64,000 nt of DNA from Sediminibacterium sp. (GCA_016786865.1 JAEUVE010000021.1:1-64000); one strand, 5' to 3'. Counted from the stretch's first letter, positions 10,120 through 18,740 are shown. Notes: a model not told the origin generated them from the sequence alone. Program-made: numbers and translations.

Positions 10120-10749
10120 ATGAAAAAACTATTTCTGATTGCAGTCTTGCTGGTTGCAGGATTTGCGAATGCACAAAGCAGGTATGAGGGAGCCATGGAA
10201 AAAGGACTGGCTCAATTAAAGGATGCCAAAACTCCGGCGGAAATGCTGGCGGTATCTGCTTTCTTTGAACGGGTGGCCGATGCGGAGAAAGACAAATGGC
10301 TACCTTATTATTATGCTGCCCGAACCAATATTCTCGGTGGCTGGATGGATCCCAAAGCCGATAAGGATCAATCTGCTGAAAAATCAAAAGAACTGATTGC
10401 AAAAGCTGAATCACTGGAGCCCAACAATTCAGAAATTTTTTGCCTAAAGCAGCAGGTGGCCGTTCAACAGTTAACCGTGGATGCCATGAGTCGCTGGCAA
10501 ACCTATGGTGCAGTTGCCGCTGAAGCAATTGCCAAAGCGAAGGCTGCTGATCCCCAAAACCCCAGACCTTATTTGCTGGAAGGGCAGTACCTGTTGAACG
10601 TGCCGGAAGCATTTGGTGGCGGAAAGGCTGTTGCTAAAAAGTTATTGGAAAAATCGCTGGCGCTGTTCGGTTCCTATAAACCGGCTTCTCCTCTTTATCC
10701 GGACTGGGGAAAAGAACTGGCTGAGAAAACCCTGGCGGCCTGTCAGTAA
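10120..10749 (+). CDS. Exported helical-repeat (TPR-like) protein
   Basis: A 209-residue protein with a clear signal peptide (MKKLFLIAVLLVAGFANAQ) and then all-helical sequence with TPR-like periodicity, for example AKAESLEPNNSEIFCLKQ and AKAADPQNPRPYLLEGQYLL. The conserved EAFGGGK patch near residue 165 is common to a small family of Bacteroidota exported repeat proteins. It follows the TonB receptor by 25 bases and is closed by a terminator, so the two form a two-gene unit. I infer a periplasmic accessory or binding role for that receptor. No enzymatic motif is visible. Confidence 0.7.
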   Translation: MKKLFLIAVLLVAGFANAQSRYEGAMEKGLAQLKDAKTPAEMLAVSAFFERVADAEKDKWLPYYYAARTNILGGWMDPKADKDQSAEKSKELIAKAESLEPNNSEIFCLKQQVAVQQLTVDAMSRWQTYGAVAAEAIAKAKAADPQNPRPYLLEGQYLLNVPEAFGGGKAVAKKLLEKSLALFGSYKPASPLYPDWGKELAEKTLAACQ

Positions 10750-10766
10750 TTTGTGTATCTGATTTT

Positions 10767-10790
10767 GCCCCGCTGATCATAGCGGGGCTA
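10767..10790 (+). terminator. Terminator after the TonB receptor unit
   Basis: Perfect 8-bp GC-rich stem GCCCCGCT/AGCGGGGC with a 6-base loop, followed by TATCTTTATCTT. The T-run is interrupted, so strength is moderate. Confidence 0.7.
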
Positions 10791-10887
10791 TCTTTATCTT
10801 GTAGAATCATTTTTTAGTTCCGGTACCCAACGCTTCTGCTGCATTCCGGAATAGAGGGTTGAAGGAAAGGCAAAAATCCGTAATTGC

Positions 10888-11577
10888 ATGAGTGAAGAAA
10901 AAAAACTAACCGAAAAAGAAAGTCTGCAACTGATTGCAGACATGATCAAAAAAGCAAAGGGAAGCTATCACGATACCGGGATAGGCTCGCTTTTATGGGG
11001 CAGTGTTGTAGGCATTGCTTCTTTTATGACCTATTTGCAAAGCATTTATAAATTCAGTATTGGCTTTGACATCTGGCTGATTGTAGTAGCGGCCATTATT
11101 CCGCAGATATGGATATCTGTTCAGGAAAAAAAGCAAACCCGGGCCAAGCAATACGACGATGATACTGTGGATGCAGTATGGCTGGTTTTCGGAATCTGCA
11201 TATTCAGTTTGAGCTTTTATCAGATGGTGATTCCGGACGCTACTATCCGCCTGATGCAGGGGCAGGGAGTGGAGTTGATTAAAAGATATACTGATGGTTC
11301 TAAGCCCGATGAGGCACTCCGGCCATTTGCCCCAAGCTTTTATTCGATCTATCTTCTGCTCTATGCATTTCCCACGCTTGTAACGGGAATTGTAAAAAAA
11401 TTCCGTCCCATGACCCTGGGTGCATTGCTGACCTATGTGCTCTTTGTTATATCTTGTTTTACGCCGGCAAATCAGGATATGTTGCTGGGTGGAATTGCGG
11501 CAATTGTATGCTGGTTTATTCCCGGAATCATCTTAAGACGAAAATACCTGGCTGGAAGGGCTGCTGCCAATGTTTAA
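10888..11577 (+). CDS. Uncharacterised multi-pass membrane protein
   Basis: A 229-residue protein. The N-terminus is cytoplasmic and charged (EEKKLTEKESLQLIADMIKKAK). About six hydrophobic segments follow: SLLWGSVVGIASFMTYL, WLIVVAAIIPQIWI, AVWLVFGICIFSLSF, FYSIYLLLYAFPTLV, GALLTYVLFVISCF and GGIAAIVCWFIPGIIL. No enzyme motif is recognised. It overlaps the winged-helix gene by 8 bases, the first link of an apparent operon that continues through an ABC transporter and a LolA-like protein to 14396. The tight coupling suggests a membrane sensor or partner for the regulator, which is inference. The LTEKESLQLIADMI opening also occurs in other uncharacterised Bacteroidota membrane proteins. Confidence 0.65.
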   Translation: MSEEKKLTEKESLQLIADMIKKAKGSYHDTGIGSLLWGSVVGIASFMTYLQSIYKFSIGFDIWLIVVAAIIPQIWISVQEKKQTRAKQYDDDTVDAVWLVFGICIFSLSFYQMVIPDATIRLMQGQGVELIKRYTDGSKPDEALRPFAPSFYSIYLLLYAFPTLVTGIVKKFRPMTLGALLTYVLFVISCFTPANQDMLLGGIAAIVCWFIPGIILRRKYLAGRAAANV

Positions 11578-11857
11578 AGAATTAGATCCCATATTACATT
11601 CCCAGTTGCGTTTGGCGGTAATGAGCCTGCTCATTGGTGTAAAAGAGGCAGATTTCACCTTTATCCGTGAAAAAACAAATGCTACTGCCGGAAACCTCAG
11701 CGTGCAGGTGCAGAAACTGCGGGATGCCGGGTATATAGAGGTGGTGAAGCAGTTCAAAGACAATTATCCGCAAACCACCTGTAAGATTACCCCAAAGGGC
11801 ATTCAGGCATTTGAAGAATATGTTAAAGCCCTGCAGGAATACCTGAAAACAGGTTAA
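11570..11857 (+). CDS. Small winged-helix transcriptional regulator
   Basis: A 95-residue protein made of one winged-helix domain of the PF13601 (HTH_34) kind. It opens with LDPILHSQLRLAVMSLL, followed by DFTFIREKTNATAGNLSVQVQKLRDAGYIEV, where the recognition helix is expected, and a wing containing TTCKITPKGIQAF. It has no sensor domain, so signal input must come from DNA context, a partner or abundance. The start overlaps the preceding membrane-protein gene by 8 bases, which implies coupled translation, and an ABC ATPase follows after 32 bases. It probably autoregulates this operon; the direction of control is not visible. Confidence 0.85.
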   Translation: MFKELDPILHSQLRLAVMSLLIGVKEADFTFIREKTNATAGNLSVQVQKLRDAGYIEVVKQFKDNYPQTTCKITPKGIQAFEEYVKALQEYLKTG

Positions 11858-11889
11858 ACATCTTCCTGAGTTTTGCGTTATACAAAGCA

Positions 11890-12825
11890 ATGCAGGACAT
11901 TGTAAAAGTTGCTCATCTTACCAAGCGGTTTAATCAACTGACTGCTGTAAACGATCTTTCCTTTACAGTAAGGTCGGGTGATGTTTATGGTTTCCTGGGA
12001 CAGAATGGGGCCGGGAAAAGCACCAGCATACGGATGCTCCTGACCCTGATTACGCCTACGGAAGGCGATATTGAATTCTTCGGAATGTCGCTTAACCGGC
12101 ACCGGAAAGAAATTCTGCAGCAGGTAGGTGCCGTGATCGAAAAACCCGATGTATACAAGTATCTGTCTGCATACGACAACCTCAAGCTCTTTGCCCGGCT
12201 CAGCGGTATGCACCCTTCCCGGGCCGTACTTATGAACCAGCTGGAAATGGTGGGTCTGGCAGGCAGGGCCAATGATCCAGTAAAAACCTTTTCTCAGGGG
12301 ATGAAACAGCGATTGGGCATTGCCATTGCCCTGGTACACAATCCGGGTTTGATTGTGCTGGATGAACCCACCAACGGTCTCGATCCGCAGGGTATTGCAG
12401 ACATCCGTAACCTGATTCTTTTCTTAAGCAGGGAAAAGAAGAAAACCATTATTGTTTCTTCTCACCTGCTCAACGAGATTGAGCAGATTGCTACCCGGAT
12501 GCTCATCATCGATAAAGGCTGTAAACTGGTTGAAGGCGCTACTTCCGAATTACTCAACAGTACACAGGTGGTACTTCAGTTGAATACAGCAAACAATTCA
12601 CAGACCCTGAAAATATTGCAGGGTAGCAGTTGGGCAGATCGGCTGAAACCCATGCGCGACGGACAGCTTATTCTTGGATTAAACCGGAATGAGATTCCGG
12701 AATTAAACCGTTTCCTGGTGGGCATGCAGGTAGAAGTACTCCTGTTGCAGCCGAGAAATAATCTCGAAGACTATTTTTTACAAATAACAGCAGGGAAGCA
12801 GCATGTGGACGCATTTACAAATTGA
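11890..12825 (+). CDS. ABC transporter ATP-binding protein (ABC-2 partner)
   Basis: A 311-residue ATPase that would energise the permease encoded directly downstream. Walker A GQNGAGKST lies near residue 37, the signature is FSQGMKQRLGIA, Walker B is LIVLDEPTNGLD and the switch region is IIVSSHLLNEI. About 90 residues after the core form a C-terminal extension typical of the DrrA/CcmA/BcrA-like group of ABC-2 ATPases. Its 3' end overlaps the permease gene by 23 bases. The group moves peptides, antibiotics or lipids, or acts on proteins; the substrate cannot be told here. Confidence 0.9.
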   Translation: MQDIVKVAHLTKRFNQLTAVNDLSFTVRSGDVYGFLGQNGAGKSTSIRMLLTLITPTEGDIEFFGMSLNRHRKEILQQVGAVIEKPDVYKYLSAYDNLKLFARLSGMHPSRAVLMNQLEMVGLAGRANDPVKTFSQGMKQRLGIAIALVHNPGLIVLDEPTNGLDPQGIADIRNLILFLSREKKKTIIVSSHLLNEIEQIATRMLIIDKGCKLVEGATSELLNSTQVVLQLNTANNSQTLKILQGSSWADRLKPMRDGQLILGLNRNEIPELNRFLVGMQVEVLLLQPRNNLEDYFLQITAGKQHVDAFTN

Positions 12826-13678
12826 GCTTTATAAAATATTCCGCCGGCCAAGAACCTATCTTGCGTTTGCAGCCATCACCGCTTTAATTGCAGTGATTCA
12901 GGTTGGCTTATTCATGGATGGAAAGGAATACACCGAATTTGTAATGGCCGATTTTGAAGGGTCTTTTTCGGTAGATGGTAAAATCCTGAACGGCTATTTC
13001 ATTTGCTATGTGATACTTCAGTTGCTGCTTGTACATGTGCCGTTGTTGATTGCCCTGATTGCCGCAGACATGATTTCCGGAGAGGCCAATATGGGAACTT
13101 TGCGGGTCTTGCTTACCAAGCCGCACTCGCGTTCAGCCATTGTGCTGGCTAAGTTTATGGCTTCCGTAGTGTATACCCTGTTGCTACTGATCTGGATTGC
13201 CGTACTCGGACTTTTCGTAAGTATGTGGGTGTTTGGAACAGACGATCTTTTTCTGATGAAAAGCAGTTATGTGGTGATTGTAAAAGAGTCCGACGTTTTC
13301 TGGCGATATGCCGGAGCCTTTTGCTTTGCGGCACTTTCCATGGTTACGGTTGCTGCCCTTGGCTTTTTCCTGTCTTTTTTTGCAGAGAATTCCATCGGCC
13401 CCATTGTTGCTACCATGAGTGTGATTATTGTTGCTACCATACTCAGTACCATGAATATTCCCATTTTTAATACCATCAAGCCTTTCCTTTTTACCACGCA
13501 TATGATTACCTGGAAAGAGTTTTTTGATTTTAAAGTGAATGATGCGAATGAAGCCATTATTGGTTCCATACAGAACCCGGATAAAATCATCCGGTCTTCA
13601 TTGGTGCTGGTAGCACACATCATTGCTTTTGTGGGCGCAGCTGTGCTGGTGTTCCGCAAAAAAGATATTTTAAGCTGA
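12803..13678 (+). CDS. ABC-2 type transporter permease
   Basis: A 291-residue integral membrane protein with about six membrane helices. It shows the ABC-2 family pattern: an N-terminal amphipathic segment WTHLQIELYKIFRRPRTYLAF, a large first outer loop, then MISGEANMGTLRVLLTKPHSRSAIVLAKF, which is the usual stretch after helix 2. The ATG at 12803 lies inside the ATPase gene, and the 23-base overlap implies coupled synthesis of the two subunits. The LolA-like gene follows after 4 bases. Confidence 0.88.
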   Translation: MWTHLQIELYKIFRRPRTYLAFAAITALIAVIQVGLFMDGKEYTEFVMADFEGSFSVDGKILNGYFICYVILQLLLVHVPLLIALIAADMISGEANMGTLRVLLTKPHSRSAIVLAKFMASVVYTLLLLIWIAVLGLFVSMWVFGTDDLFLMKSSYVVIVKESDVFWRYAGAFCFAALSMVTVAALGFFLSFFAENSIGPIVATMSVIIVATILSTMNIPIFNTIKPFLFTTHMITWKEFFDFKVNDANEAIIGSIQNPDKIIRSSLVLVAHIIAFVGAAVLVFRKKDILS

Positions 13679-13682
13679 TAAC

Positions 13683-14396
13683 ATGATGAAACAAATTGTC
13701 CATATCACAAAAATTGCCTGCTTTTTCTTATTGCTCTTCATTGGTTCTGCAACAGCTGCATATGCTCAGGATGTAACGGAACTGGTGATGAAAGTAAAAG
13801 CTAAGCTGGATCAGGTAAACGACTATACCGCCACGGGTAAAATGAAAACCGATGTTGCTTTCATTAAAGCGCCGGTAGGCTCCATTAAGGTATTTTACAG
13901 AAAACCCAATTTATTCCGCCTGCAACGCAATGGGGGTATTTCCGTGTTGCCCAAGGGCGGGGTGAGTGTTAATATGGGCAATATGATTGTATCCGACGGA
14001 TTTACCGCGCTGGATGCCGGAACGGGAATGATAGGCAAAATCAAGGCAAGAATTGTAAAGCTGTTGCCTGCAGGCGACAACAATGATGTGATTCTGTCTA
14101 CGCTCTATATTGATGAGGCCAATTTGCTGATCCTGAAATCGGTTACCACTACCCGAGAAAACGGTACTTATGAAATGGAAATGAATTATGGAAAATTTGC
14201 TTCATTCGGATTGCCCGATAAAGTAAGTTTCAGTTTTAATACAAAAGACTACAAATTGCCTAAGGGTATTACTATGGAATTTGACGATACAGATGCAGCG
14301 GTAAAGGAAAAAATGAAAGGTAAAAAAGGAAGAGTGGAAATTACCTATGCCGCATACGAAATCAACAAAGGCATTGCTGCCGCATTCTTTAAATAA
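13683..14396 (+). CDS. Exported LolA-like lipoprotein-sorting family protein
   Basis: A 237-residue protein with a signal peptide (IACFFLLLFIGSATAAYAQ). The mature part resembles the LolA/LppX fold group: an opening helix VTELVMKVKAKLDQVNDYTATGKM, then repeated beta strands such as SIKVFYRKPNLFRLQ and GTYEMEMNYGKF. LolA proteins carry hydrophobic ligands (lipoprotein acyl chains) across the periplasm. It starts 4 bases after the ABC permease, so the ABC pair and this protein plausibly handle a lipid-like or acylated molecule together. It is not the housekeeping LolA by context. The start could be either of two adjacent ATGs (13683 or 13686). Confidence 0.72.
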   Translation: MMKQIVHITKIACFFLLLFIGSATAAYAQDVTELVMKVKAKLDQVNDYTATGKMKTDVAFIKAPVGSIKVFYRKPNLFRLQRNGGISVLPKGGVSVNMGNMIVSDGFTALDAGTGMIGKIKARIVKLLPAGDNNDVILSTLYIDEANLLILKSVTTTRENGTYEMEMNYGKFASFGLPDKVSFSFNTKDYKLPKGITMEFDDTDAAVKEKMKGKKGRVEITYAAYEINKGIAAAFFK

Positions 14397-14411
14397 GCGC
14401 GTTGAATCCGA

Positions 14412-15281
14412 TCAGAATAATTCCACCGACCAGCTTCTGTTGAATTGTTCTCCCGGTAAAAGCAGTTGTATCCCCTCTTTCTTTTTGATGTTTCCTGTGC
14501 TGTTTACATGATCTGCAATGCCACACCAGGGCTCAATGCATACAAAGTCTGCATCTTTAGCACTCCAGATACCCATATAAGGAAACTGCTGGTAGGAAAA
14601 TGTAAATCCATGTGCTGTTTTACTGTGGCGCAGTGATATAGCTGTTGAATTCAGTCCTTTGAATACCAGGGCATCTCCGTAAAACAACGATTTGGAGAGC
14701 TCGATCCGGTCGTTGTTGTGAAAAAAAGGTACCGGCGCTGTTTCAATTAAACCGTCCGGTGATAATGGCCATTGCCCGGTTGTTTCCTTGTTGCTGAATT
14801 GCAGGTAATAGTCATTGAAATTGGTTCCTTCTACCAGGGGCACTTTAAAGGCAGGATGTGCACCCACCGAAAAGAAAATGGGTTTGATGTCGATATTGGT
14901 TACCTGATAATGACAAGTCAGTACATTCCGGTCAATGGTATAGGTAATGGTAAAGCGGAATAAAAACGGATACTGCTCCTGTGTACGTTCATTTGCATCC
15001 AGCGTAAAGCTGAGGCTATCCTGTGTGTGTGCAGTAAGTGAAAATATAAGATCCCTTGCAAACCCGTGCCTGCCAAGCTGGTAAGAACTGCCGTTGTAAG
15101 TATAGCTGTTGTTTTTAAGGCCTCCTACAATGGGAAACAACACCGGGCTTTTCTTTCCCCAGAATGCAGGATCACCGCTCCAGAGATATTCCAGTTGATT
15201 GGACTTGTTGAAAATACTTTGCAGTTCAGCTCCTTTTTGGGCTACACGGATTTGGAGCTGGCTGTTTTCTAGTTGCATCAT
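14412..15281 (-). CDS. Aldose 1-epimerase family protein (mutarotase-like)
   Basis: A 289-residue cytosolic beta-sandwich protein of the galactose-mutarotase superfamily, closest to the YeaD/LacX-like branch of sugar or sugar-phosphate epimerases. Visible markers are GAELQSIFNKSNQLEYLWSGD, FWGKKSPVLFPIVGGLKNN, the HGFARD motif carrying a catalytic-type histidine, and SVGAHPAFKVP with the second histidine. The acid near the C-terminus is probably in FVCIEPWCGIAD. It lies 8 bases downstream of pdxA on the same strand and is convergent with the LolA-like gene. The exact sugar is unknown. Confidence 0.85.
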   Translation of the reverse strand: MMQLENSQLQIRVAQKGAELQSIFNKSNQLEYLWSGDPAFWGKKSPVLFPIVGGLKNNSYTYNGSSYQLGRHGFARDLIFSLTAHTQDSLSFTLDANERTQEQYPFLFRFTITYTIDRNVLTCHYQVTNIDIKPIFFSVGAHPAFKVPLVEGTNFNDYYLQFSNKETTGQWPLSPDGLIETAPVPFFHNNDRIELSKSLFYGDALVFKGLNSTAISLRHSKTAHGFTFSYQQFPYMGIWSAKDADFVCIEPWCGIADHVNSTGNIKKKEGIQLLLPGEQFNRSWSVELF

Positions 15282-15289
15282 AGTATACG

Positions 15290-16384
15290 CTATCCTTCTG
15301 TTTCTTCAATTCGTTCATCAACTGCATTGGCCAGCATCCGGGCGCTGATTTTTTTCAGCGGGTTCTGCCTCATTTCGGCATATCCATAGCGCTTTCGGAT
15401 AATTTCGAGGCATTCGAATGTGGCTGCCAGAAACGAGCTGTGCTCTGCTTTTCCCTTTCCGGCTATATCAAATGCTGTTCCGTGGTCGGGGCTTGTTCTT
15501 ACCACAGGAAGACCTGCGGTATAGTTTACGCCCTCTCCAATAGCCAGTGATTTAAAGGGAATCAGCCCCTGGTCGTGGTACATGGCGAGTACTGCATCAA
15601 ATTTTTCGTATTGGCCTCTCGCAAAAAATGCATCGGCGCTATAGGGCCCAAATGCCAGCATGGTATTTCTGGCTTCTTTGATTGTAGGCCGGATGATTTC
15701 TTCTTCCTGTTTGCCAATCAGTCCCTCATCACCTGCATGGGGGTTTAAACCCAATACGGCAATCCTCGGTTTATCAATTCCAAAATCCTTTTGTAAACTG
15801 TTGTGCATGATCTTTAACTTGCTCAGGATATTTTCGCGGGTGATGTACTTGGATATATCTGCTACTGTTACATGTTCGGTTACCAGGCCTACACGCATAT
15901 TCTCTGCCACCAGCAGCATCAGTACATCCGGAACATTAAAGTAAGCCTTGAAATAAGGGGTGTGGCCACTGTAATTGAAATTTTCGGACTGGATGTTTTT
16001 TTTGTGAATCGGAGCAGTAACCAATCCCTGGATCTGTCCTTCCTTCAGGGCCTTTGTGGCTTCCTGAAGCGAAAGCAGTGCATATTTTCCGCCGGTTTCG
16101 TTGAGTTGTCCGGGAGTAATGGCCACTTCTTCTTCCCAAACATTGAAAATATTGACCTGTTTGGGGTTGATGCGACTGTATTCCCGGATACTGGTATAGT
16201 TGAAATTGGAATCCGGCAAACTTTTTCTGTAGAAATTGAGTGTTTTGTTGCTTGCAAATACAACCGGGGTACATATATCCAGCAATCGCTGGTCCGACAG
16301 CGTTTTGATAATCAGTTCCATTCCGATCCCGTTCAGGTCGCCGCAACTGAAGCCAATTACCGGTTTTTGCAATTCGTTACTCAT
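15290..16384 (-). CDS. pdxA: 4-hydroxythreonine-4-phosphate dehydrogenase
   Basis: The NAD-dependent enzyme that oxidises 4-phosphohydroxy-L-threonine in the DXP-dependent route to pyridoxal phosphate. It has 364 residues, slightly longer than E. coli PdxA (329). Family motifs are GFSCGDLNGIGMELI at the N-terminus, LVTAPIHKKNI, and three metal-binding histidine sites in GHTPYF, LNPHAGDEGLIG and MYHDQGLIPFK. The TSPDHGTAFDIAGKG motif follows. It is divergent from rsmA, with 40 bases between start codons, and is followed by the epimerase-like gene. The pairing of pdxA with rsmA is familiar from proteobacteria, where they are co-directional; here they diverge. Confidence 0.93.
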   Translation of the reverse strand: MSNELQKPVIGFSCGDLNGIGMELIIKTLSDQRLLDICTPVVFASNKTLNFYRKSLPDSNFNYTSIREYSRINPKQVNIFNVWEEEVAITPGQLNETGGKYALLSLQEATKALKEGQIQGLVTAPIHKKNIQSENFNYSGHTPYFKAYFNVPDVLMLLVAENMRVGLVTEHVTVADISKYITRENILSKLKIMHNSLQKDFGIDKPRIAVLGLNPHAGDEGLIGKQEEEIIRPTIKEARNTMLAFGPYSADAFFARGQYEKFDAVLAMYHDQGLIPFKSLAIGEGVNYTAGLPVVRTSPDHGTAFDIAGKGKAEHSSFLAATFECLEIIRKRYGYAEMRQNPLKKISARMLANAVDERIEETEG

Positions 16385-16411
16385 TGGTCTTTATTTAGGA
16401 TGCTAAAATAC

Positions 16412-16419
16412 TAATTTTG
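16412..16419 (+). promoter_or_regulatory. -7 promoter box TAATTTTG for rsmA
   Basis: A TAnnTTTG match ending 5 bases before the rsmA ATG at 16425. If used, transcription would begin at or near the start codon (leaderless mRNA). Confidence 0.45.
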
Positions 16420-16424
16420 CAGGC

Positions 16425-17234
16425 ATGCAATATACGCTCAAAAAATCGCTGGGTCAGCATTTCCTCACCGACGAAAAGGTTTGTACCAAAATTCTGTCTG
16501 CACTGAAGGAAGACCCTTTTGAGCAACTGCTGGAAGTTGGTCCCGGTGGCGGGGCACTTACCCGGTTCCTGTTTCCGCTGGAAGGCGTCCGTTTTAAAGC
16601 CGTTGAACTGGATACTGAGAAAATCCTGTATCTGAAACATACCTACCCGATATTGGAGGATAAGCTCATCGAAGGCAGTATACTGGACATTCCGGTTCCC
16701 TTTGAAGGGCCGTTTACCCTGGTAGGTAATTTTCCCTATAATATTTCCACCCAGATTGTTTTCCGGTTACTGGAATGGAAAAACCAGGTGCCGGTAATGA
16801 TTGGCATGTTTCAGAAAGAAGTAGCGGAGCGCATTGTATCTCAGCCAAACACCAAAGTGTATGGAATTCTGAGTGTACTGGTTCAGGCTTTTTATGAAGT
16901 GGAATACCTGTTCGATGTGCCTCCCGGCAGTTTCAATCCCCCTCCCAAAGTGACCAGTGGAGTGATTCGCCTGAAAAGAAAACCGGAGCCGGTACACATG
17001 AAATCGGAACGAGCCCTCTTTACCCTGGTTAAAGCGGCGTTTAATCAACGCCGGAAAATGTTGCGGAATCCGCTCAAGCCTTTTTTTGATGCGGCAGTTT
17101 TACAGGAAACCATTTTTACAAAAAGGGCTGAACAGCTGACCGTAGAAGACTTTGCCGCGCTCACTTTCAGGATGGGACAACAGCAGCAAAACCCTCCTGA
17201 ATCAGGAGCAGATGGATTAATAGAAACAGAATAA
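16425..17234 (+). CDS. rsmA: 16S rRNA (adenine1518-N6/adenine1519-N6)-dimethyltransferase
   Basis: KsgA: dimethylates two adjacent adenines in helix 45 of 16S rRNA and serves as a checkpoint in small-subunit assembly. It has 269 residues, a normal length. Motifs are KKSLGQHFLTD at the start, the SAM-binding loop LEVGPGGGALTRFL, the catalytic NFPYNIS, and FNPPPKVTSGVIRL before the C-terminal helical domain with FNQRRKMLRN. A -7 box lies just upstream. The 2-hydroxyacid dehydrogenase follows after 6 bases, so the two are probably co-transcribed. Confidence 0.96.
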   Translation: MQYTLKKSLGQHFLTDEKVCTKILSALKEDPFEQLLEVGPGGGALTRFLFPLEGVRFKAVELDTEKILYLKHTYPILEDKLIEGSILDIPVPFEGPFTLVGNFPYNISTQIVFRLLEWKNQVPVMIGMFQKEVAERIVSQPNTKVYGILSVLVQAFYEVEYLFDVPPGSFNPPPKVTSGVIRLKRKPEPVHMKSERALFTLVKAAFNQRRKMLRNPLKPFFDAAVLQETIFTKRAEQLTVEDFAALTFRMGQQQQNPPESGADGLIETE

Positions 17235-17240
17235 CAGTTT

Positions 17241-18167
17241 ATGAAGCAGAAAGTAATCATTACGGCACCGGCACATCCCTGGTTGCAGGAGCGCCTGCAG
17301 CAGCAAGGATATGAAGTGATTTATGCTCCGGCTGTTTCCTATGAGGAATTACTGGTACGGATCACAGACGCCACCGGCCTGATAGTAACCACCCGGTTGA
17401 AAATTGATACCGTCATGATAGACGCTGCAAAACAACTGAAATGGATCGGCAGGCTGGGCAGTGGAATGGAACTGATCAATGTAGACTATGCGGTTGCAAA
17501 AGGCATCCGATGTGAAAGCAGCCCCGAGGGAAACCGAAATGCCGTGGCAGAACATGCGTTGGGCTTGTTGCTGAACCTGATGAACCGCATCCATACCAGT
17601 TATGAAGAAGTGAAACAGGGTTTGTGGCTGCGCAACGAAAACAGAGGCGATGAATTAAGTGGCAAAACAGTTGGTATCATCGGTTACGGCCATACCGGCA
17701 GCGCATTTGCCCGCTTACTGGGTTCGTTTGGTGTGATGGTGCTGGCACATGATAAATACAAATCCGGTTTTGCGCAGGATCACGTTCGGGAAGCAGCTCC
17801 GGACCAGATTTTCCGCTATGCCGATGTGGTGAGCCTTCACCTGCCACTTACTGCAGAAACCCATCATTATGCCAATGAGGCCTTCTTTAATTCCTTCGAA
17901 AAAAAGCCCTACTTCCTGACTACCTGCAGGGGCAAGGTAACCGATACCAATGCCCTGCTGAATGCCCTGGAGCAGGGAAAGATCCGGGCTGCAGGACTGG
18001 ATGTGCTGGAAAATGAAAAACCGACCACCTATGCTATGGAAGAGCAGGCGCAATTGAACCGATTAATCGCATTTCCTCAGGTAATTGTTACGCCGCATAT
18101 TGCCGGCTACAGCCAGGAGGCTTACCTTAAAATGGCTCAGATTTTGGCCGAAAAATTAGGTATTTAA
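17241..18167 (+). CDS. D-isomer-specific 2-hydroxyacid dehydrogenase
   Basis: A 308-residue NAD(P)-dependent oxidoreductase of the phosphoglycerate dehydrogenase-like family, shorter than full SerA and with no ACT domain. The N-terminal substrate-binding half is followed by the Rossmann segment [20 protein letters not shown]. The catalytic triad is seen as Arg in TCRGKVTD, Glu in DVLENEKPT and His in VTPHIAGYS. The substrate is unresolved: 3-phosphoglycerate, glyoxylate/hydroxypyruvate or another 2-oxoacid. It is coupled to rsmA upstream (6 bases). Confidence 0.85.
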   Translation: MKQKVIITAPAHPWLQERLQQQGYEVIYAPAVSYEELLVRITDATGLIVTTRLKIDTVMIDAAKQLKWIGRLGSGMELINVDYAVAKGIRCESSPEGNRNAVAEHALGLLLNLMNRIHTSYEEVKQGLWLRNENRGDELSGKTVGIIGYGHTGSAFARLLGSFGVMVLAHDKYKSGFAQDHVREAAPDQIFRYADVVSLHLPLTAETHHYANEAFFNSFEKKPYFLTTCRGKVTDTNALLNALEQGKIRAAGLDVLENEKPTTYAMEEQAQLNRLIAFPQVIVTPHIAGYSQEAYLKMAQILAEKLGI

Positions 18168-18188
18168 GCTCCGTAGCCTTATTTTCAG

Positions 18189-18196
18189 TATCTTTG
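18189..18196 (+). promoter_or_regulatory. -7 promoter box TATCTTTG for greA
   Basis: A perfect TAnnTTTG in the gap before greA. Transcription would begin near 18203, just at the base of the hairpin at 18205-18230. Confidence 0.45.
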
Positions 18197-18204
18197 TGTA
18201 TATG

Positions 18205-18240
18205 CAACGCCGCAGTCAAATGTGGCGTTGTATTTTTTTT
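18205..18240 (+). terminator. Terminator-like hairpin in the greA leader
   Basis: Perfect 7-bp stem CAACGCC/GGCGTTG (18205-18211 with 18224-18230), 12-base loop, then TATTTTTTTT. It may end the upstream dehydrogenase transcript. It also lies downstream of the greA -7 box, so it would be at the very 5' end of the greA mRNA and could act as an attenuator. Confidence 0.65.
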
Positions 18241-18254
18241 ATCACCCATAAAGC

Positions 18255-18737
18255 ATGAGTATGAGCGAGAACATTATGTATGTTACGAAAGAGACATTTG
18301 AAAAAATGCGTGAAGACCTGCATCGCATGAAGTCCGTGGACCGCCCTGCTGCCTCAAGAGCTATTGCGGAAGCGAGGGAAAAGGGAGACTTGAAGGAAAA
18401 CGCCGAATACGATGCGGCCAAAGAGGCTCAGGGCATGCTTGAGGCCAAAATCAAGCAGCTGGAGGGCGCTATTGCAAATGCTAAAATTGTGGATACCAGT
18501 GCCATCGATACAAGTAAAGTAACCATATTAACCAGGGTAACCATTACCAATATGGCTACCAAAAAAACCGTAACCTACCAGATTGTGGGAGAGAAGGAAG
18601 CCGATCTGAAAGCAGGAAAAATTTCCGTGGGATCTCCTATCGGAAAAGGCCTGATGGGTAAGGTTAAAGGGGAAGTAGCCGAGATACAGGCACCCAATGG
18701 GATTATGAAATTTAAAGTAGAAGACATAACGGTATAA
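18255..18737 (+). CDS. greA: Transcription elongation factor GreA
   Basis: Rescues stalled RNA polymerase by stimulating RNA cleavage through the secondary channel. It has 160 residues. The N-terminal antiparallel coiled coil includes the acidic tip (AEAREKGDLKENAEYDAAKEAQ, in which D and E residues coordinate the catalytic Mg), and the C-terminal FKBP-like domain contains ISVGSPIGKGLMGKVKGEVAEIQAPNG. Two possible starts (ATG at 18255 and 18261) differ by two residues. The HIT gene follows after 3 bases. Confidence 0.95.
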   Translation: MSMSENIMYVTKETFEKMREDLHRMKSVDRPAASRAIAEAREKGDLKENAEYDAAKEAQGMLEAKIKQLEGAIANAKIVDTSAIDTSKVTILTRVTITNMATKKTVTYQIVGEKEADLKAGKISVGSPIGKGLMGKVKGEVAEIQAPNGIMKFKVEDITV

Positions 18738-18740
18738 TCT

